A program made the translations under genes and the position numbers. Source: Podarcis raffonei (taxonomy: Eukaryota > Chordata > Lepidosauria > Squamata > Lacertidae). Taken from it: DNA of 64,000 nucleotides. Every line of letters begins with the position of its first letter. Position 1 is the stretch's first letter. Under the pieces are notes generated by a model. That model searched no databases. It was given only the letters and a program-made list of their open reading frames with translations, and was not told the DNA's origin. Shown piece after piece: positions 1 through 13,716 of this stretch. The DNA is taken from contig NC_070614.1 in NCBI RefSeq assembly GCF_027172205.1, positions 34,710,001-34,774,000 on the forward strand, written 5' to 3'.

Positions 1-429
1 GGCAACCTCCCTTGTTGCCCCAAGGAAATGGGGAACACTGCCCTTGCCTGCTGTGCCCATAAATCACCCCCTAATTCGAAAGAAGGGGGTGAGGGCCCTA
101 GGCAGAATGCCCCCGTGTGGACCTCAGCTCTCCTGGACGCTGTCTCTGATCGTGCACTAGCTGCAGCAATTTGGAATAATTAATTACAAAAGAAGCAAAT
201 GCACATATTTCAAGTGAAGAAGGGGAGTAAAGTCTGCTAATTTAAGTGACCTCTGCAAAAGAAGACGACGGGTTGGAGAAACAGGAATATTTTACGATGA
301 AGATACACCAAAGGCTGGGTATGTTTGACAACGGGACTGAATGGGGGGGGACCTTTTTTACTTTCCTTCTATGTGATTTACAAGAACCCCTCCTCATTAG
401 AATCGTCGGTTGAACTGACCCAAGCAGGA

Positions 430-1062
430 TGATTAAGGTCTGTGTGGAGATAAACTTTAACCAAAAGTATGCTTTATGGAGATCGAGAAGCAATAAGAGA
501 TTTTGGAATGGCGCAGCAATTAATTTGGAGTCGCCCTCTTGCCAAAGGATTTATAGCCGGGAGGACAGAATGGACTTGTTTTCAGACTGCATTCCTGGTG
601 AATCTCCTCAAAGGTTTTGAGAACGGAGGCAGATTGGTGAAGATTAATGATGCTAAGACTGTTTTGATGTATGGAAGTGATGTTATATGGAAAACGTCTG
701 GATATGGCTACTGGATTAAAAAAAAAATATCCACGCATGATTACAAACTGTTCTAACCAGCTTGTGGATACTATCAGAGGTCACAAAGAGAAAGGAAAAA
801 TATATGAAAATAACAACAAGAGATGTGGAAAAACAATAAGAAAGGACTGGATAGTACTGTGAACATCATAAGGTTAGATTTGTGGACATTAAAACAGCAG
901 CAAGAAGCAAGAAGTTGATTGGATCCCCTTCGAAACTTGAAATATGGGTACCCCCAACAAAAACTTAAAATTCAGCTGTGTAATTTGGAATTTATGTAAT
1001 TTGGTTTGATTTGATGTGATTGGTCGGTTAATAAAAAAATATTCTTAGATCTCCCTTGCCCT
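430..1062 (+). mobile_element. L1-type LINE 3' end, degraded
   Basis: The tail (ACCCCCAACAAAA, then AATTTGGAAT and a final AATAAAAAAAT) matches the tail of the clean L1 insertion at 31457-31849. Upstream there are only broken short reading frames. The 5' limit is uncertain and no target duplication was found. Confidence 0.5.
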
Positions 1063-2719
1063 TGTACTGTGGCGCCAATCACCATCAGGGTCTATGCCTC
1101 ATCTTCATTTTTCTCCGAAACCCACTACATGATTGCTAATAATTTGGTTGGTGTAATGGAAAATAGTTAAACCCATAGAAGACAGGCTAATGGCTGCTGC
1201 TTAGTGTCATGGCCAGCTGAGGAATAGTGCATGTGATTAATTAAGGGAACATCTACATCACAGTTTTTAATTACTTTAAAAGTCATCCTTTCCTCCTGAG
1301 AATTGCAGTTCTGTGAGGAAACACTGCTTAACAGACCATTATTCCCAGACTGCAACTCCCAGGATGCCATGACAATGAAATTGTCATAAAATCACTATAA
1401 TTTTGTATTTCAGGTATACTTGAAAACATAAAGTGATGTGGGCAGATAGAAGTAGAAAAAGGGGGAGTAAAGGTAAGGATTCCTTGAAGCAACTCTTACA
1501 CAAACCTGTTTCAAACGTACGTATTCCAAACAGACAGTTTTGTATTAGACTGAAATATGGACTTTTAAAATAGTCATAACACTAGCATCCTAAAGTTGAA
1601 ACTTTTTTTTTTAATGCATATTGTGATATGCTGACCTGGGTGGGGGGGGGGAGGTGAAGATAATGCTGACCTTTAGCAATTTGAACATATCAAAATACTT
1701 TGATGACTTTGCTTTTCAGCTTTGATCCAGTAAAAAGCAAGTTCAGTATCAGAGGTAGAAATTGGCATTTACCATGAATCAGGCAGCTACCTCAGGTAGC
1801 TGAATTTCAGTGTTGTGTAAGGGCATCAAATTGTTAATTATTGAATTTATTATTGTATTATTATTATTATTTGCTACCAGAGAAGGGCAGAGGCCTCAGG
1901 TGTCAAAATAAATCAGCCCTGGGTTCTGTGCATGTTGACTAGAGATTTGAGGTGCCATTTGCTGCTGTGCCTTAGGGAACAAAATGAATTGATCCAGCCG
2001 TCTTTCTGTGCATGTGTGTGTCTCACACATGGGTGAGAAAGGTGCTTTGGGGAATGCCTGCTGACATAAAATAGAGAGGCTCAGGTGGCTTTTCTGTGGC
2101 ATGTTAAGGGATAGGTTCAGCTTTCCTGACCATTAAATTAAGTGAGGTCCCGTAGCATGGTACTTTCCCAGCAGTGGTTTGCTTGCTAAATGCAAAACTG
2201 GCTTGGAAACTGCAATTGGTAGTAGGAAGAGCTGCTTAATGCTTTCCTTCATGGCCATTTGTCTGCTGAAATTCACACCACACATTTAAAATGTATTCAA
2301 TACAGATTTAAACCTCAGGACCCCCTCCTCCCACAAAGAATCCTGGGAACTGTAGTTTTCCCCTCATAGATCTACAATTCCCATCACCCTTTAAAAAAAC
2401 AACAACTACAGCCCTGGGATTCTGTGGAAGAGGTCATGTGTTTTAACTTACAGTGTGGGACAAACAAAAGAGTCCAATCAAGTTTAAAACACAGGTAGGT
2501 AGCCATGTTGGTCCGCTGGAGTCAAAACAAAATTTAAAAATTCCTTCCAGTAGCACCTTAGAGACCAGCTAGGTCTCTAAGGTGCTACTGGAAAGTTTAA
2601 GACAGTTTACAAAGCTGTTTTGCCTTAAAAAAACAAGTGGGGGAATCAGACAGCTGAGCGTTTTCTGTAGTTTGAGGCTCAATTAATTTGCCTCAGAGGT
2701 CCAACTCTGTCCCTTAAGG

Positions 2720-2906
2720 CAGGCGTGTCCAAAGTCCGTTTCGCGGGCCTAATTTGGTCCACTGGTCAATTTAATCCGGCCCCCGTGGCAGTATATGTCT
2801 TGGGGTAAAACCCTTTAAAAAGCTCAAAAACTGTGGGGTAAAAGGCCCTCACACATGTTCACTTCATCAAATCTGGCCCTCTTTGAAAAAAGTTTGGGCA
2901 CCCCTA
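2720..2906. mobile_element. hAT-type MITE (187 bp)
   Basis: Terminal inverted repeats (CAGGCGTGTCCAAAGTC and the complement of GTTTGGGCACCCCTA) are flanked by the 8-bp duplication CCTTAAGG, as expected for a non-autonomous hAT element. Confidence 0.8.
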
Positions 2907-2919
2907 CCTTAAGGCATCA

Positions 2920-3894
2920 GCTACAGTTACAAGCTACAGTTAGAACTGGATATGGAACAACTGATTGGTTCAAAATTGGGAAAGGGGTACGGCAAGGCTG
3001 TATATTGTCCCCCTGCTTATTTAACTTATATGCAGAATTCATCATGCGAAAGGCTGGGCTGGATGAATCCCATGCCGGAATTAAGATTGCCGGAAGAAAT
3101 ATCAACAACCTCAGATATGCAGATGACACAACCTTGATGGCAGAAAGTGAGGTGGAATTAAAGAACCTTTTATTAAGGGTGAAAGAGGAGAGCACAAAAT
3201 ATGGTCTGAAGCTCAACATCAAAAAAACGAAGATCATGGCCACTGGTCCCATCACCTCCTGGCAAATAGAAGGGGAAGAAATGGAGGCAGTGAGAGATTT
3301 TACTTTCTTGGGCTCCATGATCACTGCATATAGTGATAGCAGCCACGAAATTAAAAGACGCCTTCTTCTTGGGAGAAAAGCAATGACAAACCTAGACAGC
3401 ATCTTAAAAAGTAGAAACATCACTTTGCCAACAAAGGTCCATATAGTAAAAGCTATGGTTTTCCCAGTAGTGACGTATGGAAGTGAAAGCTGGACCATAA
3501 AGAAGGCTGATCGCCGAAGAAATTATGCTTTGAATTATGGTGCTGGAGGCGACTCTTGAGAGTCCCATGGACTGCAAGAAGATCAAACCTATCCATTCTG
3601 AAGGAAATCAGCCCTGAGTGCTCACTGGAAGGACAGGTCGTGAAGCTGAGGCTCCAATACTTTGGCCACCTCATGAGAAGAGAAGACTCCCTGGAAAAGA
3701 CCCTGATGTTGGGAAAGATGGAGGGCACAAGAAGAAGGGGACGACAGAGGACGAGATGGTTGGACAGTGTTCTCGAAGCTACAAACATGAGTCTGACCAA
3801 ACTGCGGGAGGCAGTGGAAGACAGGAGTGCCTGGCATGCTCTGGTCCATGGGGTCACGAAGAGTCGGACACGACTAAACGACTAAACAACAACA
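2920..3894 (+). mobile_element. BovB (RTE) LINE, 5'-truncated
   Basis: Encodes the C-terminal half of the RTE reverse transcriptase: GVRQGCILSP, LRYADDTTLMAE (catalytic YADD), LNIKKTKIMATGPITSW, HEIKRRLLLGRKAMTNLDSI, then the typical end WTARRSNLSILKEISPE to VTKSRTRLND. One frameshift lies between about 3520 and 3550. It ends in an AAC-rich tail and is flanked by a 14-bp target duplication (ACCTTAAGGCATCA at 2906-2919 and 3895-3908). BovB is known for horizontal transfer among squamates and ruminants. Confidence 0.93.
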
Positions 3895-4272
3895 ACCTTA
3901 AGGCATCACCCAGCAACAGGCATATGATGATTCCAGAGACCACCAGCTCCCCAGTCCCAGCTACCCATGATTTCTGATTGCACCATACATATGTAAAAGT
4001 TTTCTGGCAAGAAAGGAGACAGTGGCTAGTAGGGCTCATGAGAAAGGGTGTTGCATCCCTCTGCTGAGAAGGAAGCCCCAAACCATCTCTACGTCTGCAG
4101 AGACATCCATGCCCTCACTTCATTTGTATCTCCCTGTGCAAGTGCTGCTCACGGCCAAGTGGATAGAATCCTGGGCAGATGAAGTTAGGAGTGACCAAGA
4201 AATGGGAGAAAGATGAGATGAGAGGTAACCCCGCAGCACTTGACCACTTATAACTTCTTTTTCCCACAGATC

Positions 4273-4569
4273 CTATGGCAAGATATGAATAAGGGTCCAC
4301 ACCAAAACCTGTAGCAGAGCAGTTATGAAGGCCTGTCCCCTCCCAACAGCTCCAGAAGTGCCTTGATTCCTGATCCTGGTGTTGTAACCCCTCCTAGGTT
4401 CAACAAATTCCAAATTGGGGATAATCCTGTGAATCCAGTCGTGGTATGCGGTAAGGCGGATGTACACGCCAGGGCGGTTCTTCTCAGCACAGCCTTCTCC
4501 CCAGCTGACAATACCAGCCAACAGCCATTCCTGGTTTATCTTGCACATCAGTGGGCCACCAGAATCACC
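4273..4569 (-). CDS. Gene 1 exon 6: catalytic Ser and GPI-type tail
   Basis: 297 nt including TAG at 4273-4275. Begins GDSGGPL (catalytic Ser), then [19 protein letters not shown] and DWIHRIIP, a polar linker of about 30 residues, and a hydrophobic end ([18 protein letters not shown]) with no charged residues after it, as in GPI-anchored proteases. Confidence 0.9.
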   Translation of the reverse strand, partial: GDSGGPLMCKINQEWLLAGIVSWGEGCAEKNRPGVYIRLTAYHDWIHRIIPNLEFVEPRRGYNTRIRNQGTSGAVGRGQAFITALLQVLVWTLIHILP

Positions 4570-7500
4570 CTAGGCCAACACAAAGATGGGTGTTAGATGC
4601 ATTTGTGATTCAGTGTGGCATGGTTGTTAGGGAGTGGGGAAACTTTCTCATACTTCCCAACAGTGTAGTTCTCAGCTTAGAAACCAAAGCAAAATGCATT
4701 TTACAAAGAAACGTACGTTGAAGGTGGAGAAGATGTTTGGGAATGCATAGTTTTTTGTGGGGAGGGGATGAGAACATGAGAAGAGCCCTGTTGGATCAGG
4801 CCAAAGGCCCATCTAGTCCAGCATCCTGTTCTTACAGGTGCCAATCAGATGCCCCAGGAAAGCCCACAAGCAGGACCCACAAGGGAAAAGGTAAAGGACC
4901 CCTGGACAGTTAATGTATGCCATCTCATGCAGTCTCTTTTCAATGGCGAGGCTGAATCTCAGATGTCTTAAAGAATAATAGAATTGGATAGCAAGTGAGA
5001 CAGGAAGGGCCTTATCCATGTGGAACTGAAGGCAGGTCTTGATGAGAGAAATCCCTCACCTTACACGTGTCCTTCATACCCTCAGCATACCCGGCACACA
5101 TCATGTCGTCCTGGATGGGTTTCTGGGGCAGATTTGGTCCCATGTCAATACTATAGAGCCGTCTGCAGGTCTGAAGATCTATTATGGGCACCTGAAGCTT
5201 CTGGAGCTTCTTTGGAGAAGGCAGATCCTCTGACGTGAAGAACATGGGATAGTGAAGCAGAAACATGTAGACACGGTTATCATTTTATTATATTTCCTTT
5301 ACCATTTGCACAATCCATTTGTGAGTTGGAAGGCACACCGTAAACAGATGTGCAAGAAGGTCAGTCAAGTATACCTTTAGGGTATAGATGCAATCAGCTG
5401 GAACAAAGTTTTTACTAGTTTCCAATTGTTGGGTAACATGCAAGACCAACCTTTACTTCTAGTATACTTACTAGGCTCCAGATGTAAGTCAAGTTCCTAA
5501 TTTTCTTCAAGCAGGCTGGGCGTTTGTAATATATTAGAGATGGTGGAGCGCAAAGCATGTGCTCTAGCACTGAGCTTCAGCTTTTCCCCTCCAGCATTCT
5601 GCTTCCCACACTAGCCAATCAGATGCCTACAAGCAAGACACAAGGGCAGCAGCCTTCTCCCTCTGATCCCAGAATTAGCATACAGCCATCATGACCACTA
5701 ACCATTGATCACAGTATTTTTTCAAAGCATTCATACGTATTCTCAGCAAATCCCATTACAAGGGAAAGGAAAGTTGGGGCACGGATCTTAGAAACAGGCT
5801 TTATAGAGCAGGAAGGGTGCATCATTATTATTTTGCATTTTCCTGGACAAGAACGGAAACCTTGTCCAGTTCTAACATTTTCCCCTCTCCCAGTACTCAC
5901 GTCCTTCACTGATATCTCCCCAGCCAGTGACCCAGCACATCATGCCTGCAGGAAAGTCCACGTTGGGTGCAGGTACACAGATTGGGATGATGTAATTGGT
6001 GAATCTCACTGGGAAGATCAGCCTCACCAAGGCGATGTCTCCGCTTGTGGCCTCCCCTGCATAGCGGGGATTTCTGATTATGTCTCCAACTCCTATGGAC
6101 TGTTTGTGGGGCCAGGAATTCTCCAGTTTGTTGGCCCCTAGCAGCACGGAGTATTGGGAGAGATCACCTTCTCTGCAAGGGGATGGATGAAAAATTGCTA
6201 TGAGAAACATTGTCGCCATTGCATACAATTTACTTGGCTGGGATCAGGAGGCTTTGGGATGTTATTAGACCCAGAGAAGCATTCAGACTATCTCAAATTT
6301 GCAACAACAACAAAAAGGGGGGACACATTGGGCAAACCTGCACTTTAAGCCTGAGATGGTCCCATGGGCATTCTGATTCTGATTTCCCATTCTGCCTTTG
6401 TTCTGGGTACACTTTATCTGAAGCATCTTACAGCTAGGAAGCTTGCCAAGAGCAAAGTTTACTAGATCAAAACAAATCATCTTGCCAAACAATTCTTTCT
6501 ACTAATTAAAATAAGCCTTGCAGCAGTTGAGCTAACAGATTGGATCAGAGCTCCTTGTTAATTTCATGTCCTTGGGAAGTTCATTAAGATACCCAGTGCT
6601 ATGTTTCTCAAAAAAGAGGTGCCGGAACTAATCATGAACACCTCCCTCAATCTCTTAGAATGGCAATGGCACCCACCTGAGAGGTGCTGGAACTGATTTG
6701 CGATGAGTTCCAGCTGGGGAGGAAAGCCCTGAAAATACCTTTTGTTAAGGCACTTTAATAGAAACATGTGTCCATATCTCAGCTCTTTTGCAAACTAATC
6801 AAGATAACTGAACTTGAATACTTTATTCTTAAACCTGGGTCTGGAAAGCAGAATTTGCAGAACCTTATAAGCTTTAACATACTGTGAAACATTAAAACAC
6901 TATGAAGCTGCCTCATAATCTTTGCCTTCAGTTTATTTTTAGAAACAGAAATGCAGTGGATGTATAAATTAAAATATGCAACCTGGTTTCTAAGGAATAG
7001 GAATGCTGAGTGGGGAATTACAATGGTCAGGAGAGAAATTCAGCAGAGATTATTTTTGAAAGATAGATGACCAGGGTTGTAGTCTATAGACAACTGGATT
7101 CTTTGCCTTGGACATAATCTTCATTACCCCCAAGACTGTAGTCTAACACAGAGACCTGCAGGGCTTGGGCCAGGATATCCAAAGGATGACACATCTTCAG
7201 GCGAACCTATCTATATATTGAAAACAGCCTATATCTTCTGGGCTTTTCTTATAGTTCCCACAACATCTGAGATGACATGGATGACACAGAGAACAGGGCC
7301 TTTTCAGTGGGAGGGGGTGCATTTATAGGATAGTCTCCCACCTGACTTGTAAAGAGTCTTGGGCTCAGTGGACTGCAGGTGGGAGGAAAAGAGCCATTTC
7401 TGGGTTACTCACGGTGGGAAGCAATGTGCTGCGGTCACAATCCAATCATGGGTTATCAAAGCCCCTCCACAGATATGCTTGCCCATCTTCTTCACACTGA

Positions 7501-10500
7501 CCTGCCATGGCCATTCACCTTCCACAGAGTCCTCACCCCCGACATTTCTATTCAGGGTGATTGGTCGCCCACATACTAGGAAAAGAAAGAGATGGGTGGG
7601 GTTAAACTCAACACTGGGAGCAATCTGTTCTGTACACTGCACATCTGGCTAAGTCAACACACTCCTTAAGAACAAGAGAGCAGCCCTGCTGGATCTGACA
7701 AAAGGCCAGATCTGGCCCAGCATCCTGTTCTCTGAGTGATCATCTGATGCCTTAGTTGCATCACTCCTAGATTACTGTTGTGTTCTATTTGGGGTTGCCT
7801 TTGAAAAGTTCCAAGAGCTCCAAAAGGTCTAGAATGCAATGGGCCAACTGTTAGTAGGGGCCCACCTGCTGGGTACATGTGCTTCTCTTGCTAAGGCAAT
7901 GGCACTGGGTTCCAGTTTGTTTCTGAGCCTAATTCAAGTGCTGGTGATGATACTGAAAGCCTTTCAGAGATTGGAATGGTGATATTTTCAATGGAAGCCT
8001 TCTTGTGTGACCAGAGGTGTAAAATCACTCATGGAGGAGTGGGGAATGGAAAATTTTTGGATGGATACTGGTTTTATTTCCATTTTTTTCCAAAGCCTCC
8101 TAGACAATGCATTTTGCAAAGGAAGTAGATTTGGCACATGTCTACATCTTGTGTCTAAAATGCGGCTCAGCCTATGAACTGGAAAGTAAGTTCCACTGAC
8201 AAGAGGGCTTAAACACAGGCAAGTGTGTAAAGGGATTGCAGTCTTATTCTATTTCTGCTAGGCACAAAGAGGGAAAAAGGATAACACAGAGCACTGAACT
8301 ACGTCACCTTACTATGCTTCATTTTCAGATTCATTTTGTTTCAGCCACGAGACCTCGTAAGTTTGCTTTTAAAGACACTACAAGATTCTCAGCATTCTGA
8401 ATTTTGCATCAAACTTCAAATTTAACAGGTGTGAGGGACTGATGTTGCCCTAACTGAAAAGACAACCTTTGTGGGAACAACAAAGGGGAGACCAAGACCT
8501 CTCCCGTTTTTGGACATAGGAAGCTGCCTTATATCAAGAGATGAAAGGCATTGAAACCATCTACCCCAACTACGGAGACCAAATTCCATGCTAAAGCAAC
8601 TTTTAAGAAGTAACAGGGGTGGAATCTAGACACATATAAAAAAAATTGTGAAAATGCTTTTTTTTAACGTTTTGAAAAATATATTGAATTTGCCATAGCT
8701 CACCATCACCATCTACTGTCACATTTGTATAATGCACTCTACAGCACACTTAAAACATTTTATTTGCAGCTGTATAGCTGAGTCCTGGGTTGCCTGTGCT
8801 CATAGGGAATTTGTTGCATCCCACTGCAAAGATTTGCACTTTTAGCCTTGTCATAGGTGACCTCTAAACACAGGATCTAAGATACATATGTAGTAGAGAA
8901 GCAGGATGTGGATGTCCATATTGTGTTGCTTAGTGGGGTCCCCTGGAATGCACAAGACATGGATGGACAACCTGTTGCCTTCCAATGTTGTTGGATTCCA
9001 ATTCCCATTATACCTGACCATTGCCCACACCAGCAACATCTGGAAGGCCACAGGTTGCTTATCCCCAGAACCCAGTGTAAAAGGTTAAAAAGTCTGGTGA
9101 TAAAAACTTACCCCAATGGGAACGGGTCATATGATAACCTGCAACAGAAAGAGGAGGAATCAACAGGGACAACTGTGACCCAGGATTTAAAGCTAAAGAT
9201 ACACAATCAAAACCCAGAAGTAATCACAGGACTTTTATTCCAAGAAGAAGAAAATAATTGGGGGGAGGATTGGATTGCCCCAAATATTCTCCCCAGCTCC
9301 TGATGCTAAGACTGCTTTTTTAAATCTCTCCCAGTTCCCCAGGCACTGTGCTTAAACCTAAGCCTTGGTGTGAAATGGACAGGAGGAGACAGGATCTCCA
9401 TCTCGCAGCTCTCAGACAAGGGCAAGCAGTGGGAACACAAGATGCTAGCCAATAAGATGTCAATTGAATGTGAATGGCATCGGCCAATGCACTGTTGGAG
9501 GAGAGCACAGCTGATCTAATAACTGAACTGTTTTTTGCTCTATGGTGTTTCATGGGAAGAGTTTCCTACTAAAAGAATGGGGGGCACTCCTTAAGTTTGT
9601 AGATATCAAGTCAATATCATTTAATGATGTCACGAAAGGAACACATGAAGTTGCCTTGACAGAAGACGCTTTGTCCATCTTGCCCAGTTTTTCCTTCACT
9701 GTCAGAGATGCTTCAGGGATGTGGTCCATCATGTCTTTTCTCCAAATCACGGTAATAGTGCACTTGCAATTTCAGTGTTTTTGTTTTAACGTTTTGCTAA
9801 ATGCTTTACTGGGTATTTATTGCATGTCGATATTGTGTACTGATTTGTTTTTGCTTGCAGTTTTATGATTGCAGCTTGTGTGAACCACTTAGAGTTTTTG
9901 TTATATCAAGCAGTATATAAGATATTAAATTTGGGTTGACTAAGGCGCAGCACAATTACATAGCTAAACAGATTTAGCTATGCACTGACATCACTGAGGG
10001 CAAACGAGGACAACTGAGATGCAGGGCAGTGTTTCCTGAATTAGTCACCCTGAATTAGTCCGCCCTGTCAGGGAGCACACAGCAAGTCTGATGACATCAC
10101 AATAGATTTGAATTGCAAATCTTTGCCTGGAAGTTTCTTCTTGGAATTCCTGAAACAATAGCTGGTTTGGAGTTCATCCTCTCCCAGAAAATTAGGCACT
10201 TACCTGATTACCATTAGGGATCTGAAATGTGCCTATCAGTTGTATACCTTTCAAGCTAAAAAGAATCCAGTGCTAGAAAACCTTTCGTTTTCAGTATAGC
10301 ATTTTCTCTCTAAATATATATCCCAGTTACATCCAAACACTGTGGTACTTTCTGATTACAAGACATGCACACAATCTAATTCATTCCAAATCAAATATAA
10401 TTGCTTTTTTTAATTTTATAATATATGTTAACTAATCTCCTGTGTCTGACATAACCAAAAATGTAATCAATCATAATCAATTTTTATATCATGTAATCAC

Positions 10501-13500
10501 CATTGATTGTCTGGTATAATGTATTTTGATTCAGGTAGGAGAGTCTATGTGCTTTACTTCCTCTACCACCAGGACAGTTTACAGTTTCTCAGTTTTAGTT
10601 CACAGAAACAGTAGCAGTCAAAACTATACAGGCAAAATACTATATGCACAGAGCTAGGGTTGCCATACATCCAGAATTTTCCAGACATAGCTGGTATTCA
10701 GCCCCCTTAAGCAACATCCGGGCGAAAATCACTGAAATGTCCAGGAAATTCCGACATATGGCAGCCCATGTCAGTAGTGTAGATGTTGGTAATTTTCATT
10801 TAAAAATTAGCTCAAAAATATATATATATTGTTGAGATTTTATCAAAAACCAAAAAAAAGCACCAGAAAGAAAAGTTCAATAACTTTTATGAAAAAAGGT
10901 CAAAAACCTTTGTGTCTGGATTTTCACTTTTTGAAATATGGCAACCCTACACTGAGCCCTCTCTACCAATTGCATTTCTATGGTCTGAGTATCTGCCTAT
11001 CAGCCATACAGCTCCATGGACTTAGCCCCTTCTCATGCTAACTAGCAAGAATATGCATTTGTTAGGTTTGGCTGCTAAGCCACGGTCAGGCCCAAGAAAG
11101 ATGTGTGCACTTTGCCCATAACCACCAGGTAAACCAACTTCCATGTCAAATTCTGTCAGGCTGCATGAATGCCAAATCTGATAAATAAATTACAGGTAGG
11201 ATGCCTGAAGCTAGGAAAAAGGTTTAAGTTGGACATTACTAACTGAGACACATCAATTGCAGGGATCTGCTTTGAACAGGACTCCTTTAGAGACAATGTT
11301 TTGAATGCGCACTGCAAATTTGTCAATTTCAGTTTCTCATTTTTTTCATTTCCAGCTTTCCACATTTCTGCAACAGTTTGTGAAAATTCATCAGCATTTT
11401 AGTGCAAATTTATCCTAATATACACAGTTTTAGATGTAATTCTGCCCGGTAAACATAGTTTTGCACAGCTTTCCTGAATATAATAGTTTTGTATGCTAGT
11501 TTCATTAGTATATGCATATTTTTCCTGATGTGCAACATATGCAACCTCAATCAGTTAAGATCCCTAAAAGGGATGCAATTACGTAATTGATGGATATTCC
11601 TAATCAGACAAGCAGCTCTAATACATCTCACACATGCAGAGTCAGAACCCACAATCTTAATATTCATGATTTCACATCATCCTAATCCATTCGTCAGCCA
11701 GAACTATCTTTCTCAATATAAATTGAATCTTGCTTTAGGTTTTTTGTTTTCCAGTTTGCTTTTTTTTGCTTTGTTACAGTGGGAGAAATAAGGGTGTGCC
11801 GTTCTGTGAGATTAGTGATTTCCCAACCCATGGCAAAGCCACAGATACAAGATGGGAAAGGGTGAGGTGTGCAGTCACATCCAAAGACAGGATGACTAAG
11901 GTGATTCACAAGCTGCTAACAAAATCTCCCAAGCAACAGAAAGGTTGGAAGGTTATATAGAACTTGGGAGTGCCATATCCCTTGGAGGTTTGGGCTGTGG
12001 CATGCAGTAGCATGCAGTTCTTTCAGGCAGAGGGGGAAAGGAAGGGGTGAAAGAGGGTGGATATGTGCATACACCTTTATCCATTGCTTTGTACAGGGGC
12101 AGTCCAGCTGTGTTTGGACTGCAAGTCCCATCATCCCTGGCCATTGACCATGCTGGCAGGGGCTTGTGGAAGATGTAGTCCAACAGCCTCTGGAGACTAC
12201 AACATTGGCTACCCCTGCATTAACGCTACACAAATGAGTCTCAGGCTCCCAGATCCCCCCTCTCGCACTCCCCTGCTCCTCCTCTGGCATGGTCACAAGA
12301 ACAAGAGCAAAACTATCTGCAAATGTAATCACAGTTTGACATTTGACCCATTCAAGAATAAATCATGCTTAGCTTTAACTTTGATTTGTCTAGAAAAAGC
12401 CAACTTCAAATCTGTTATTATTTGTATGGTATATGCATACCACACAAATTCATGAGGAGGACAATAGAAGAACAAAAGCATAAGATGCGCTAAGTGGGAG
12501 CAAATTATTTAAACACTGTATTTAAACTAAATTCAAGGGAAGTGGAATCTTCACTTGAACCTTGGCACCATTATGTCAGATGAGTTGAAGAGCAAATGTA
12601 TCTAGTGCAATTAGCTTGGTGTTCGGTATTCATTAGTTCAATTAGTGCCAGACTTTGAATTCATTAAACTGATGCCATGGAATGTTTAAAAACCACTCTC
12701 CCAACCTCAGGATTAAATTACAGCTTGTCAATCATGTGGTCACGGAGCTATTTAACCTGCCATAGAGGAGCAAGCTAACAAATAAAGTTATATCAGATCT
12801 AATTATGGAAATCATCTTTAGCTAATTAACCATCCATTTATTCAGCATAAAGGTTTTAGTTTGAAGACTTCACAGTGGAGTTTCACAACAAGGAAGCCTG
12901 CATCATATAATAATTTGCAGACAACTGTAGCAATAAATACAGTGAAATTTTTATTCACAAGTATTTATTTATTGCTGCCTCCCATTTCCATGTGGGCCTA
13001 TTGATGCTACTTATGTAAACTGGTTTGACAGTCATTCCCAGGGGAAATCCTGGGAACTACAATTCTGTGAAAGAAACTAGGGGACTCTTGTGGCAGACTT
13101 GTCAAACTACAACTTTTGCAAGAAAATATTGTGGCTGTAGGATTATCCTGGAAGCTTCTTCAACAACCATTCTGTCCTAGATCAAAGGGTGATGATATCC
13201 GCCCGTAGAGAGTACTATCACCTCATCCTCATTATTATTTGGTGCCCATGGCAACTATATTGTTTTGACACCCATGACACTTTTATCAAGATACAAATAC
13301 TGGCATCTCATTTTTTACCAAGAGAGAAAGAGAGACCGCACTGCATAAATCATTCAGGACTAGAATCACAGACACATTATCTGCACCCCATATGCACACA
13401 ATCCATACATAATTAATCCAATCAGCCACACCACCCAGATTAGCACACAGCACACTCAAGAAGTCCTCAAACAGCTTATCCCATAATCTTTTGGAATATC

Positions 13501-13660
13501 ATGTAGCATTCCCAGAAACCTCACACACCCTTCTTTTTCCAAATAGCTCCACCCATATGTGTGCAGCTGGGAATTCATGAAAGCAAGGGTCACCAAGAGT
13601 AGCAAATTCTCTATTTCAGGGCTAGGCAGGTCTCAGTATTTATTCTTCTTCTTATTATTA

Positions 13661-13716
<56 letters not shown>

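Noticed and set aside
3453-3857. 134-codon minus-strand frame over the BovB copy
   Set aside because: Shadow of the LINE reverse-transcriptase frame on the opposite strand.
9542-9868. 108-codon open frame with non-repetitive look
   Set aside because: No known domain, no homology I recognise and no splice signals; left as unassigned intronic sequence of gene 1.
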